Made by a program: the position numbers and the translations under genes. The notes under the pieces were generated by a model, which ran no database searches, was not told where the DNA came from, and was given only the letters and a program-made list of their open reading frames with translations. This document shows, piece after piece, positions 16,361-24,529 of a stretch of 39,709 bases of DNA. Within the stretch, counting starts at the first letter, position 1, and every line of letters begins with the position of its first letter. Source of the stretch: Pseudobdellovibrionaceae bacterium (GTDB lineage: Bacteria > Bdellovibrionota > UBA1018 > UBA6935); the NCBI GenBank assembly GCA_002722705.1, contig PBMP01000031.1, positions 1 to 39,709 of the forward strand, in the 5' to 3' direction.

Positions 16361-17736
16361 ATTCGTTTGAAGAAGTCAGTGTGATTGTTCCTGTGGGACC
16401 AGGTGATGATTCATGGGCATCTCTTCTTCCCTCTCTTTTGAATTTACCTGAAGAAACTGAAATTCATTTTGTAGCGACAGAACCAAGAAAATTAAATTTA
16501 GAAGGGCATTGGAATCTTTTTCTAGAAAACTGGAAAGGCACAGCTTATTGGTGGACGACGGATGCCGGTAGAGCAAAACAGCAAAATTTTGGCTTTAAAA
16601 AAACTCAGCGATCTTGGATTTGGTTTTTACACGCAGATTCATCCTTTTCAAAAAGAACAATTGAATCGATTAATCAGATTACTCAAAAATCATTTGTAAA
16701 AAAAATTTTTTATTTTCGTCTGGGATTCGAAAAAAAACACTTTAATTTAATGAGTATCAATGAGTGTGGAGTTTGGCTGCGTTCTCGTTTTTTAAAAACT
16801 CCTTATGGAGATCAAGGGTTTTTTATGCATCGTCAAATTTTTCAAGAACTTGGAAAATTTGATGAAACTCTTCCATTTGGAGAGGACCATGATTTTATTT
16901 GGAAGGCTCATAACCGACGAGTCAGATTAGTTGAAATTCCTCAGGTTTTAAAAACAAGTCCACGAAAGTACCAACAGCATGGATGGTTTCGGCTGACGTT
17001 GAAATATTTTATTTTTTTGCTGGTAGATACGGTTCCCCGTTATAGAATCTTCCTGAGGAGAAATCAGTCACTGATGAAAAAAACAGCCATTACTCTTTTT
17101 GTAAAAACACCTGGAATTTCTTCCGTCAAAACCCGTCTTGCTCAGACCATTGGAAGAGATCATGCGGAATCCTTTTATCGGTATTCTTGTCAAGCTCTTG
17201 GACAAGTCGTTGGATCAGTGACTTCTTCTCAAGTAGACGGGGTTTGGGCAGTGGCAGAAGTAGAAGGAATGGAGCGCTGGAAAGGGTTTCGAACCATTCA
17301 TCAAGGTGAAGGGGGGTTAGGCGAACGACTTCATCGAGTCTACCAACACCTCAGACAAGAGTATGAACAAGTTATTTTTTTAGGAGGAGACAGTCCTCAG
17401 ATTTCAACAAGTGACTTAGAAGAAGCTCTTTTTTTGTTAGAAGGAAATCATGATTTTGTTTTAGGACCAGCTGAAGATGGAGGGTATTTTTTATTTGGAG
17501 GTTCTCTTGATATTCCTAAGCATGTATGGACAGAGGTTCCTTATTCTTCGAAAGATACATTTTCATCTTTTATGAAAGGACTCTCTTCTTTAGGAAGTGT
17601 TGCTTTGTTAAAGCCTCAGTTTGATGTGGACGAGTTTTCTGAGTTAAAACGTCTTTATGACGTTCTAATGGATCAGCCAGAAAGTCATCCGGCTCAACTC
17701 GAACTTGGGAGATGGATTTCAAACTTGAGATTTTAG
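16336..17736 (+). CDS. Fused GT2-type glycosyltransferase and CofC-like nucleotidyl/glycosyl transferase (rSAM-associated transferases 2 and 1)
   Basis: 466 residues from the ATG at 16336, which has GGAG ten bases upstream and lies inside the phosphorylase gene. Residues about 13-235 form a GT-A family 2 domain: VSVIVPVG, the DxD-like FLHADSS, DQGFFMHRQIF and GEDHDFIWKAH, then a hydrophobic stretch (LKYFIFLLVD). Residues from 247 on form a second domain of the DUF2064/CofC-like type: ITLFVKTPG with VKTRLAQTIG, FLGGDSPQIS and LGPAEDGGYFLFGG. Both families are usually separate genes beside radical SAM/Cys-rich proteins. An in-frame ATG at 17074 with GAGGAG 13 bases before it could start the second domain alone. 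Converges on the protease gene, overlapping by 4 bp. Confidence 0.85.
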   Translation: MGSDSSSLNSFEEVSVIVPVGPGDDSWASLLPSLLNLPEETEIHFVATEPRKLNLEGHWNLFLENWKGTAYWWTTDAGRAKQQNFGFKKTQRSWIWFLHADSSFSKRTIESINQITQKSFVKKIFYFRLGFEKKHFNLMSINECGVWLRSRFLKTPYGDQGFFMHRQIFQELGKFDETLPFGEDHDFIWKAHNRRVRLVEIPQVLKTSPRKYQQHGWFRLTLKYFIFLLVDTVPRYRIFLRRNQSLMKKTAITLFVKTPGISSVKTRLAQTIGRDHAESFYRYSCQALGQVVGSVTSSQVDGVWAVAEVEGMERWKGFRTIHQGEGGLGERLHRVYQHLRQEYEQVIFLGGDSPQISTSDLEEALFLLEGNHDFVLGPAEDGGYFLFGGSLDIPKHVWTEVPYSSKDTFSSFMKGLSSLGSVALLKPQFDVDEFSELKRLYDVLMDQPESHPAQLELGRWISNLRF

Positions 17737-18656
17737 TTTCTTAGTTTTGAGAGAGCAATTTCTCTTTGAAGAACTTTAGAAATCGAATGGAGACTATTAG
17801 CAGAATTCCACATTTTGCAATTTTCTTTTTCACAATCAATCAACCGGCTACATTTTGAGTATTTCTTCTTTTGATAAGCTTTTTTCTGATCAGAAAGAGT
17901 AATAATTCCGATTAAGTTTCCATCGGATTCTTTAAAAAGAGGGGATCCAGAGCTTCCTTTGACTGTATCTACATCTGTCCAAATCATCTGGTTTGGAGCA
18001 GAAATCCCCTTAAAAAATCCTCTGCTTTGTTTGAGTGGAATTCCTGAGGGAAACCCCATGGCTCTGACAGAGGCTTGAGGTTCGAATGATCCAACGTAAT
18101 CAATACTGACTGGATTTCGATCTTTGATTGGAGGAGAGATTTGAATGAGAGCAATATCTTGGCCTCCCATATAGTTCGTGCCATTTAAAAGAGGATACTC
18201 AGTGTGGATTTTACGAATGCATGCATGAGATTGATCTCGATGAAGTTTTTGTAATGAGCTGTGAGGATCGCTGATTTCAAAATCTGTATAGACTTCAATT
18301 CCCTTTCCGTTACAAGGGTGATCTTTTACACAGTGTCCGGCAGTTAAAACTAAGTCCGGCGCAACTAAAACCCCGCTGCATTCAGAAAGACTGTATTGGA
18401 ATTCAAACGATTCTCCTGAACAGAGGTTTTTTTCCTCTTTGAGTGTTTTTAATGCATGTTTGATTGAAAGAGACTGAAGATGAGGGTTGCGATTGAAGAC
18501 CCCTTTTTTTCGGATCGCAACCACCGCTTTTGACTTTTCTCTCCAAAACGAACTTTGAATCTCAAATGCATCGATTCGAGAATCTTCCCCAAAAATATGC
18601 GCCTGACAGAGGTTAATCCCTCCGAATATGGCAGCCATGATCCACCCCTGATTCAT
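17733..18656 (-). CDS. Secreted trypsin-like (S1) serine protease
   Basis: 307 residues. A short signal region (to about residue 19, CQA) precedes a chymotrypsin-fold domain with the full triad: H108 in LTAGHC, D167 in GGQDIALIQI, S236 in VKGSSGSPLF. Paired cysteines (79/93, 109/115, 146 and four near the C-terminus) suggest disulfides and so export. The spacing matches glutamyl-endopeptidase/trypsin-like bacterial enzymes; GSSGSP in place of GDSGGP points to the V8-like branch. A candidate promoter lies just upstream. It stands alone, separated by 145 bp from hldD. Confidence 0.88.
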   Translation of the reverse strand: MNQGWIMAAIFGGINLCQAHIFGEDSRIDAFEIQSSFWREKSKAVVAIRKKGVFNRNPHLQSLSIKHALKTLKEEKNLCSGESFEFQYSLSECSGVLVAPDLVLTAGHCVKDHPCNGKGIEVYTDFEISDPHSSLQKLHRDQSHACIRKIHTEYPLLNGTNYMGGQDIALIQISPPIKDRNPVSIDYVGSFEPQASVRAMGFPSGIPLKQSRGFFKGISAPNQMIWTDVDTVKGSSGSPLFKESDGNLIGIITLSDQKKAYQKKKYSKCSRLIDCEKENCKMWNSANSLHSISKVLQREIALSKLRN

Positions 18657-18679
18657 GATGACCCCTTTTCCCTTTGAAT

Positions 18680-18708
18680 CAAATAGGAGGGGAGCGTTAT
18701 TTTGTCAA
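18680..18708 (-). promoter_or_regulatory. Candidate sigma-70 promoter for the secreted protease
   Basis: On the minus strand TTGACA (18703-18708) is followed after exactly 17 bp by TATTTG (18680-18685). The -35 is perfect and the -10 is weak. Transcription would start some 15 bases before the gene, leaving just enough leader for the AAAGGG ribosome-binding site near 18665. Confidence 0.45.
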
Positions 18709-18801
18709 GGCGTGCCAGTAAAAATCACGTAGCTTTTAAGTGGTTGATTTTTTTAAATTATACTTTTCATCTCTGTTATAAATAAAGAGATTAATGAGTC
18801 A

Positions 18802-19773
18802 TCAAAGCTCTTTCAATCGCTTAATGTATCTTTGTATTCCTTCTTCTAAAGATAAAAATGGAGTGTTGTATCCTTCGTTTCTCAATCGATCCATATGAGC
18901 TTCAGTGAAGGATTGGTACCTCCCTTTGAGTTCTTCAGGCATATCTATAAATTCGATCTGAGGTGAGATTCCCATTGCTTCGTAGGTTGAGTGAACGAGG
19001 TCCAAAAAAGTTCGAGCATGTCCAGTTCCTAAGTTGAATATTCCTCGACGAATTGGTTTTTCAAGTCCAAACCACAGAATAGAAACAACATCTTCGACAC
19101 TGATAAAGTCTCTTTTTTGTTCACCATCTTTCATTCCAGGCTGATCACTTTTGAAAAGTTTAACTTTTCCTGTGTCTAGAATTTGATCAAAAGCTTTTAG
19201 AACGACACTTGCCATTTTTCCTTTATGTCTTTCTCCAAAACCATAAACATTAAAAAATTTGTATCCAGACCAATCTTTAGGATGATTTCCTTTTTTTTCT
19301 TGTTCCAAAGCCCAGAGGTCAAATTCATGCTTACTGACTCCATAAGGATTGAGTGGTTTTAATAAACTTAACTGGTGTTCAAGATCTTCGTAACCATGAG
19401 CTCCATCTCCATAAGTTGCTGCAGAGCTTGCGTAGAGGAGAGGGAGTTGTTTTTCTGAGCAAAGATTCCATATCTTTTGAGAGTATTTCAGATTCACTTC
19501 ATTGAGGTAATCAATATTCATTTCGGTGGTATCCGTACAAGCCCCTAAGTGAATGATCCCTCTCACTTGAGGTTGTTCTTTTTTAAACCAATCAAAGAAA
19601 TCGTCTTTATCAATAAGTGTTCCAAAATCTAAAGCAGCATGCTCAGGTCTTTCTTTAAAATATTGAAGATCATCAACACTAATAACCGGTTGATTTTTTA
19701 TCAGACACGATTCCACAAAACGAGAACCGATCATTCCAGCTGCACCTGTGACTATTAATGGAAGTTTGCTCAT
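18802..19773 (-). CDS. hldD: ADP-L-glycero-D-manno-heptose 6-epimerase
   Basis: 323 residues, an extended short-chain dehydrogenase. GAAGMIGS (about 10-17) binds NADP; IIHLGACTDTTE (about 73-84) is typical of HldD; the catalytic Tyr-Lys pair is in NPYGVSKHEFD; FFNVYGFGERHKGKMASV and GRYQSFTEAHMDRLR are also family signatures. It interconverts the D-glycero and L-glycero forms of ADP-manno-heptose for the LPS inner core, so the organism should have heptose-containing LPS. Last gene of the run that starts at rpiB, 27 bp after a small unknown gene. Confidence 0.92.
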   Translation of the reverse strand: MSKLPLIVTGAAGMIGSRFVESCLIKNQPVISVDDLQYFKERPEHAALDFGTLIDKDDFFDWFKKEQPQVRGIIHLGACTDTTEMNIDYLNEVNLKYSQKIWNLCSEKQLPLLYASSAATYGDGAHGYEDLEHQLSLLKPLNPYGVSKHEFDLWALEQEKKGNHPKDWSGYKFFNVYGFGERHKGKMASVVLKAFDQILDTGKVKLFKSDQPGMKDGEQKRDFISVEDVVSILWFGLEKPIRRGIFNLGTGHARTFLDLVHSTYEAMGISPQIEFIDMPEELKGRYQSFTEAHMDRLRNEGYNTPFLSLEEGIQRYIKRLKEL

Positions 19774-19800
19774 ACTCTTGGGTTTATCAGATTTAATAAG

Positions 19801-20235
19801 CTAAACCAATCGAAACACGGGGATTCCTGCTTGATTCTTGAGCTGATTTAATGCCTGATTTTTTTGATTTTCCCATTGGGATTTAAAGTTTGCGACTGGG
19901 AAAGTAAGGCTATCAATATAACTTTCAAATTCACTCCATAACTGTTCAACTTCCTCCCAGAGAAGTGCGGTATTGAGTGGGGTGGGGGACTCTGCCCAGA
20001 TCCGATACCATGGGGCATTCCAGATGAGCCACTCAGTTGTTTCTTTCCATTGATTTGATTCAATTTGTTCTTCCAAATGAAGATATGCATCAAAAGATTC
20101 GATGGGGGTTCCTTTGAGAGGGCGAGGAGAGAAAACTTTTGGTTCCCAGTCCCAGTTGGTCAATTCTGGATAAGAATCAATAAGATTTCCAATGGACCGA
20201 AGTTCTATTGCGAGAACGTGAGCAAGTGTAATCAT
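19801..20235 (-). CDS. Uncharacterised small protein, Trp-rich
   Basis: 144 residues, acidic, with an unusual number of tryptophans (about 10) and no signal peptide, membrane segment or cysteine. I recognise no family. Its ATG overlaps the TGA of the gene before it (20232-20235, ATGA), so its synthesis is coupled to the 201-residue protein, which also is Trp-rich; the two may be partners. Fourth member of the unknown four-gene block between nusB and hldD. Confidence 0.6.
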   Translation of the reverse strand: MITLAHVLAIELRSIGNLIDSYPELTNWDWEPKVFSPRPLKGTPIESFDAYLHLEEQIESNQWKETTEWLIWNAPWYRIWAESPTPLNTALLWEEVEQLWSEFESYIDSLTFPVANFKSQWENQKNQALNQLKNQAGIPVFRLV

Positions 20236-20837
20236 TCAAACCACTCCCAGCGTGGAGTGTAGTTTTGAAGTACTTTTCTATTTTGATTTTGAAGTTTTTC
20301 TGATTCAGAAATTCCGTACCAATATCCACTCCAGAGGTCTTGTTGGGAAGGGGTATCTTTGGATTGAACAAGCAGGTGAATACCTTGAGGCCAAATCATT
20401 TTTTTAAACTTTTCATGAAAAGAAGTGATTTCAGAAAGGGGAAGAGTGAGTTCGAGTTGATAGGCTTTCCAGCGATGAAAAAGCGCTTCTTTTACAAGCG
20501 CTTTTTCCCAGTCTCTGATTGGTTGCTCAAAAATAGATCTCCAAAAAGTAAACTCAATTTGAGAGGAACGAGGTTTTGCCTGAGTAATGAGATTTTCAAT
20601 CGACTCGACTGATTTTAAATCATCATTTCGGATTGAATAGAGATCATCAATTTGTTTTTTAATCTCGGTGAGTGTTTTTTCTGAAGGTGTCGGGCTTCTC
20701 CAGGAAAGAAATTTATGGAGCTCCGAGGAGAGTTTAAATGCAATGTTTTTTTTATACAGTGGTTTTGATGAAAAACTCTGAATTTCATTCCACTCCGATT
20801 TGAGATGATCAAATGCTGGGGTTTTTGGGATTTTCAT
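20232..20837 (-). CDS. Uncharacterised cytosolic protein
   Basis: 201 residues, mostly helical in appearance, rich in Trp, Lys, Glu and Ser, without signal peptide, cysteine or known motif. The C-terminus ends in RWEWFE. Both ends overlap neighbours by four bases (ATGA at 20834-20837 and 20232-20235). Its coding sequence contains a perfect 11-bp inverted repeat with T-runs at 20478-20506. Function unknown. Confidence 0.6.
   Translation of the reverse strand: MKIPKTPAFDHLKSEWNEIQSFSSKPLYKKNIAFKLSSELHKFLSWRSPTPSEKTLTEIKKQIDDLYSIRNDDLKSVESIENLITQAKPRSSQIEFTFWRSIFEQPIRDWEKALVKEALFHRWKAYQLELTLPLSEITSFHEKFKKMIWPQGIHLLVQSKDTPSQQDLWSGYWYGISESEKLQNQNRKVLQNYTPRWEWFE
20478..20506. other. Perfect intragenic inverted repeat with terminator form on both strands
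   Basis: Arms AAAAAGCGCTT (20478-20488) and AAGCGCTTTTT (20496-20506) are exact inverse complements around a 7-base loop. The stem has a G/C core and five T at its 3' side on either strand, like a short bidirectional rho-independent terminator, yet it lies in the middle of an open reading frame. It could lower expression of the downstream genes of the block or pause RNA polymerase; chance from the Lys-Ala codons is possible. Confidence 0.5.
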
Positions 20838-21208
20838 TTTTTAGGTTTGATAATGGAGGTCGTAGGTCGATGGGAACGAATGAATCGTTTTGAGCGAAAC
20901 CCAAGTCCCGAGCGTGTTTCTAATCTTTTTTTTGCTGTAGGAATTGAAGTTTCTTCTCGGTGAGTTGTTTTTTCTTGTGAACTGACTTTCTCAAGTCGTG
21001 AGAGGTCAAAGGGCTGGTCTAGTTTTTCTTGCTCTTCAAGGGCACTGAGTTCTTTTTTTAAACTTTGAGTGGTGAGCTGTTCAAGTTCTCCTAAAAAGCT
21101 AAGGGCTTGAGCATACATAGGGGAGTGAGTCGGTTCTTTGGTATTAAACTCCTGAATTTGTTTTGCAATTGCTTGGTTAAACTTGGTGTTGTTTAGGGAG
21201 CGAGACAT
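20834..21208 (-). CDS. Uncharacterised basic, probably partly disordered protein
   Basis: 124 residues. The first half is helical (about 7-60, rich in Gln, Glu and Leu), the second is Lys/Arg/Ser/Thr-rich and ends RSHRPTTSIIKPKK, which looks disordered and might bind nucleic acid. No family recognised. The start is well fixed: a perfect AGGAGGTGA lies just before the ATG, and the gene overlaps the end of the preceding one by 16 bp. Confidence 0.6.
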   Translation of the reverse strand: MSRSLNNTKFNQAIAKQIQEFNTKEPTHSPMYAQALSFLGELEQLTTQSLKKELSALEEQEKLDQPFDLSRLEKVSSQEKTTHREETSIPTAKKRLETRSGLGFRSKRFIRSHRPTTSIIKPKK

Positions 21209-21621
21209 AAGGTCACCTCCTGAAAATAAGATTCAATTTCAGAGATTTCTTCAATACCCAGATCTTTTTTTGAGAATCCTATTTTCTTAAATTTGAGTCT
21301 GACTAAATTATCTTCGATTTTTTTTAAAGTCTGTGGGTGAGGAAGTGTTCGTTCACGAGGATAGTGATTAAATCCCATTCCGTAAAAAATAACATTTAAA
21401 GACTTGTCTTTGAAACGAATGGGAAGATAAGTCATTTCCCCTTCTTGTCCATTGAGTGCTCCTTGGCGAAGGTAATGAGAAATCTGCCCCCTGACTTGCC
21501 AGTCGAGTTCGCCAGCGAGTCCTTGGAGAGGACGCTCATTTGCGTAACAGCTCACTGCAATGACATCCACGGTTCCTTCAAAAAGCATTTGAGTAATGGA
21601 TGATTGACTGGTTTTACTCAT
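21193..21621 (-). CDS. Protein resembling a free-standing M17 aminopeptidase N-terminal domain
   Basis: 142 residues. The order VDVIAVSCYANERPLQG, LAGELDWQVRGQISHYL, then GEMTYLPIRF and NVIFYGMG resembles the N-terminal (macro-like) domain of cytosol aminopeptidases, in which a loop with G-x-L-D leads a helix and a strand ends in a Gly-rich turn. The metal-binding catalytic domain is absent, so it cannot be a peptidase by itself. First of four coupled genes after nusB. The family call is moderate; otherwise unknown. Confidence 0.55.
   Translation of the reverse strand: MSKTSQSSITQMLFEGTVDVIAVSCYANERPLQGLAGELDWQVRGQISHYLRQGALNGQEGEMTYLPIRFKDKSLNVIFYGMGFNHYPRERTLPHPQTLKKIEDNLVRLKFKKIGFSKKDLGIEEISEIESYFQEVTLCLAP
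21213..21221 (-). promoter_or_regulatory. Very strong Shine-Dalgarno sequence
   Basis: AGGAGGTGA on the minus strand, complementary over nine bases to the 16S rRNA 3' end, four bases before the ATG at 21208 (CC TT between). It lies within the coding sequence of the preceding gene and is the best ribosome-binding site noticed in the window, suggesting high independent translation of this 124-residue protein. Confidence 0.75.
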
Positions 21622-21692
21622 TGGACTTATTCCCCCACTATCATTTTAAAGGTTTTCTTAATGGGATTCAAGCGACTGGTTTAGGGAAAAGA

Positions 21693-22115
21693 CTAGGAAT
21701 TTCTTTCCTTGGATGCAGCATCTAGAATTCCATTAATAAATGAAGGTGATTCAGCTGTTCCAAACTGTTTTGCAATTTCAATTGCTTCATCCATCGTGAC
21801 TGATGTGGGAATATCATCAAGATAATCAATTTCATAAAGAGAAAGTCGAAGGAGGCATCGATCCACTTCTGCAATTCGATCAATTCGCCAATTTTTAGCC
21901 AGTGTGGTGATTTTTGAATCAATTGCTTCTAAATTTTGTAGAGAACCCACAATGAGTTCAGAAGCAAAACTTCTGAGTTCTTCTGGAACTTCAAAATGGT
22001 CATAGTAGGAATGCAGTTCTTCAATCAGAGAGGGACCCATAGAAACAGGTTGTGCTCCTTGATGATAAAGATATTGAAATGCAACTTCTCTGGATCGTCT
22101 TCTAGGAGTTTTCAC
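21693..22115 (-). CDS. nusB: Transcription antitermination factor NusB
   Basis: 140 residues, normal length. The N-terminus RRRSREVAFQYLYHQG is the Arg-rich boxA-binding start of NusB, and DRIAEVDRCLLRLSLYEIDYLDDIPTSV (about 80-107) with DEAIEIAKQFG and SPSFINGILDAA are the conserved C-terminal helices. It binds boxA RNA with NusE (S10) for antitermination on rRNA operons. Its start lies within nrdR (14 bp overlap), an arrangement common in proteobacteria. Confidence 0.95.
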   Translation of the reverse strand: MKTPRRRSREVAFQYLYHQGAQPVSMGPSLIEELHSYYDHFEVPEELRSFASELIVGSLQNLEAIDSKITTLAKNWRIDRIAEVDRCLLRLSLYEIDYLDDIPTSVTMDEAIEIAKQFGTAESPSFINGILDAASKERNS

Positions 22116-22632
22116 GGGAGTCCTTTTCTGGTTCTTTTGAAATAAAAGAAAAACTTAAACTTTCAGGTTGAGTTAGAGGGCGTGGACGTTTTTTTATGTC
22201 TTTTACAAAGTCTTCGACGTCTTTAAATTTTTTATATACTGAAGCAAATCGAACATAGGCCACTTGGTCAATGTCGTGAATTTCGGTCATTAGCATTTTT
22301 CCGATGGTTTGAGATGGGATTTCTTTTAGTCCAAATCCTTGAATGCTTTTTTCAATTTTTCGAGTAATAAACTCGACTTGAGCTGTTTCTACAGGCCGTT
22401 TGAGAAATGCCATTTTTAATCCACCAATAACTTTGTCTCGAGAAAAAGGTTCTCGTCTTCCATCTTTTTTAATTACCACTGGCATCAACTCTTCCACTCG
22501 TTCATAGGTAGTAAAACGAGCATCACATTGGGGGCATTTTCGCCTTCGGCGAGTAATATCCGCAGTCTGATTGATTCTCGAATCAATCACTTTTGTGTTT
22601 GAGGTTGAACAATAGGGGCACTTCACCCCCAT
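22102..22632 (-). CDS. nrdR: Transcriptional repressor NrdR
   Basis: 176 residues. The zinc ribbon is CPYC (5-8) with CPQC about residues 34-37; RFTTYERVE follows, then the ATP-cone domain (VVIKKDGRREPFSRDKVIGGLKMA, in parts 53-76). NrdR senses ATP/dATP and represses ribonucleotide reductase genes. The family usually begins MKCPYC, so GTG at 22626 (VKCPYC) is an alternative start to the ATG at 22632. A Pro/Ser/Glu-rich tail after about 155 is somewhat longer than in E. coli. Confidence 0.95.
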   Translation of the reverse strand: MGVKCPYCSTSNTKVIDSRINQTADITRRRRKCPQCDARFTTYERVEELMPVVIKKDGRREPFSRDKVIGGLKMAFLKRPVETAQVEFITRKIEKSIQGFGLKEIPSQTIGKMLMTEIHDIDQVAYVRFASVYKKFKDVEDFVKDIKKRPRPLTQPESLSFSFISKEPEKDSRENS

Positions 22633-22680
22633 TCTTTTAACTTAAAAAAAAAGAAAAGGGTAGGAAAGACTCAGGTTTCC

Positions 22681-23940
22681 CTATCGATACAGTGGGAATT
22701 TTTCACACAGTGAGATGACTTCTGTCTTCAGACTTTCTAATTTTTTGAGGTCTCCTCCACTTCGAATCCCTTGGGCGATCCAGCTTGAAATTTGCTTCAT
22801 TTCAGAGGTCTTTAGCCCTCGTGTAGTCAATGCGGGTACTCCTACTCGAAGTCCGCTGGTGACGAAAGGAGACCGCTTTTCCCGGGGAACGGTGTTTTTA
22901 TTGACTGTAATATGAGCAAGGTCAAGCCAAGCCTCAGCATCTTTTCCAGTTACGTCTCCTCCTTCGAAAGAACTGAGGTCAACCAAAATGAGGTGGTTTT
23001 CAGTTCCTCCTGTGACGAGATCAAATCCTTCGGACTGAAGTGCTTCTGCAAGCGCGCATGCATTTTCAAGGACTTGCTGTTGATAGACTTTAAAATCGGG
23101 CGCGAGCGCTTCTCCAAAGGCGACTGCTTTTGCTGCAATCACATGTTCTAAAGGTCCCCCTTGAATTCCCGGGAAGATTTTTTTGTTGACTGTTTTAATT
23201 TGTTCTTCTGATCCAAGGATAATTCCACCTCGCGGACCTCTGAGGGTCTTATGGGTAGTACTGGTGACTAAGCTTGCGTGAGGAATGGGGTTTGGATGAA
23301 GGTCGGCTGCCACCAGTCCAGCGATATGGGCCATGTCTACAACGAGGTGAGCTCCTACTTCTCGAGCAATAGAGCCAAAGGCCTCAAAGTCAATTAGTCT
23401 AGGGTAGGCGCTCGCTCCTGCAACAATGACTTGAGGTTGAAAGGCTTTTGCTTGCTCTCGTATTTGGTCGTAATCTAATCGATCAGTTGAGTCTGAAAGG
23501 CCGTAAAATCCTGCTTCAAAAATTTGTCCACTAAAATTTACCGGAGAACCATGAGTGAGGTGTCCACCGTGAGAGAGGTCCATTCCTAAAATGCGATCTC
23601 CGGGTTTCATGAGTGACAAATAGGCTGCCATGTTTGCTTGCGATCCGGAGTGAGGTTGTACATTGGCCGCTTCTGCTCCAAAAAGTTGAGTTACGCGTTT
23701 AATTGCAATCGATTCGATTTCGTCTACATTTTCGCATCCTCCATAATATCTTTTTTGAGGGTATCCTTCGGCATATTTATTGGTCAGTACTGAACCTTGA
23801 GCTTCCATGACTGCTTGGCTTGCATAGTTTTCTGAAGCAATCATTTCAAGCCCACGTTCTTGTCTGATTTCTTCCTTTTCAATCCATGAAAGAATTTCTG
23901 GGTCTTGTTTTTTCAAAGAGGTTTGTAAAAATGAATTCAT
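22681..23940 (-). CDS. glyA: Serine hydroxymethyltransferase
   Basis: 419 residues, full length. [14 protein letters not shown] and [21 protein letters not shown] at the N-terminus (the latter in two parts), the PLP lysine in [15 protein letters not shown], and [13 protein letters not shown] near the end identify it. It converts serine and tetrahydrofolate to glycine and methylene-THF. It follows rpiB by 3 bp and precedes nrdR by 48 bp. If the operon at 4.3-10.3 kb makes glycine from ethanolamine, GlyA is the enzyme that would turn it into serine. Confidence 0.97.
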   Translation of the reverse strand: MNSFLQTSLKKQDPEILSWIEKEEIRQERGLEMIASENYASQAVMEAQGSVLTNKYAEGYPQKRYYGGCENVDEIESIAIKRVTQLFGAEAANVQPHSGSQANMAAYLSLMKPGDRILGMDLSHGGHLTHGSPVNFSGQIFEAGFYGLSDSTDRLDYDQIREQAKAFQPQVIVAGASAYPRLIDFEAFGSIAREVGAHLVVDMAHIAGLVAADLHPNPIPHASLVTSTTHKTLRGPRGGIILGSEEQIKTVNKKIFPGIQGGPLEHVIAAKAVAFGEALAPDFKVYQQQVLENACALAEALQSEGFDLVTGGTENHLILVDLSSFEGGDVTGKDAEAWLDLAHITVNKNTVPREKRSPFVTSGLRVGVPALTTRGLKTSEMKQISSWIAQGIRSGGDLKKLESLKTEVISLCEKFPLYR

Positions 23941-23943
23941 GTT

Positions 23944-24399
23944 TTAATTTCCTTTTTCTATTTCAGTAATGAGATCGATTCTTTTTTGGTGACGTGCTTC
24001 TTTTGAGAATTCAGTGGTAAGCCAAACCCTAACAATCTCTCGTGCTTTTTCTTTCTCAATTACTCGAGCACCCAAGCACAAAATTTGAGCATCGTTATGT
24101 TCTCTTGCCATTTGTGCAGAAAAAAGATCATGTGCAACAGCAGCTCGTATTCCTTTTCTTTTATTCGCGGCAATATTGACTCCAATACCTGTTCCACAAA
24201 TTAAAATGCCACTTTTGCATCTTCCTTCAATGATTTCGTCAGTGACTTTTTTTGCCATGATCGGATAGTCGACTTTTTCGTCATCAAAAGGTCCGATGTC
24301 GATCCATCTGATTTCTGGAAAGTATTCTTGAAGGTTTTTTTTGAGGGATGGGGACGCGTGATCTCCTCCAATTGCGATTGGATGGTCTTTAAAAATCAT
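23944..24399 (-). CDS. rpiB: Ribose-5-phosphate isomerase B
   Basis: 151 residues, the RpiB/LacA-B fold. IGGDHASPSLK at the N-terminus, SGILICGTGIGVNIAANK (catalytic Cys before GTGIG), RAAVAHDLFSAQMAREHNDAQILCLGARVI and a basic C-terminus are all as expected. It interconverts ribose-5-phosphate and ribulose-5-phosphate. First gene of the run rpiB-glyA-nrdR-nusB; the promoter must lie in 24400-24529, shared with the divergent lipoprotein gene. Confidence 0.95.
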   Translation of the reverse strand: MIFKDHPIAIGGDHASPSLKKNLQEYFPEIRWIDIGPFDDEKVDYPIMAKKVTDEIIEGRCKSGILICGTGIGVNIAANKRKGIRAAVAHDLFSAQMAREHNDAQILCLGARVIEKEKAREIVRVWLTTEFSKEARHQKRIDLITEIEKGN

Positions 24400-24477
24400 G
24401 CGCCTATCTACTCATGACCTGATTCAACAATCAAGTCTAAGAGTATTTGATTATTTAAGTTTAATTAAAACTTCTTT

Positions 24478-24505
24478 TTGACAGATTGCGTTATTTCTGT
24501 AAGTT
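24478..24505 (+). promoter_or_regulatory. Candidate promoter for the lipoprotein gene at 24530
   Basis: A perfect TTGACA (24478-24483) followed, 16 bp later, by a weak -10 TAAGTT (24500-24505). It lies about 25 bases before the start codon and ahead of AGAGGAG at 24515-24521. Confidence 0.4.
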
Positions 24506-24529
24506 TTCGCTCTCAGAGGAGATGTTTAA

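Noticed and set aside
18720-18790. Inverted repeats AAAAATC...GATTTTT and ATCTCT...AGAGAT after hldD as terminators
   Set aside because: The arms are interrupted or loops large and T-runs short; too weak to claim, although termination must occur somewhere before the protease promoter.
1644-18807. Identical 14-mer ATGAGTCATCAAAG at 1644-1657 and 18794-18807
   Set aside because: Both copies lie in or at the end of unrelated coding sequences, with no shared surroundings; most likely chance in an AT-rich sequence.
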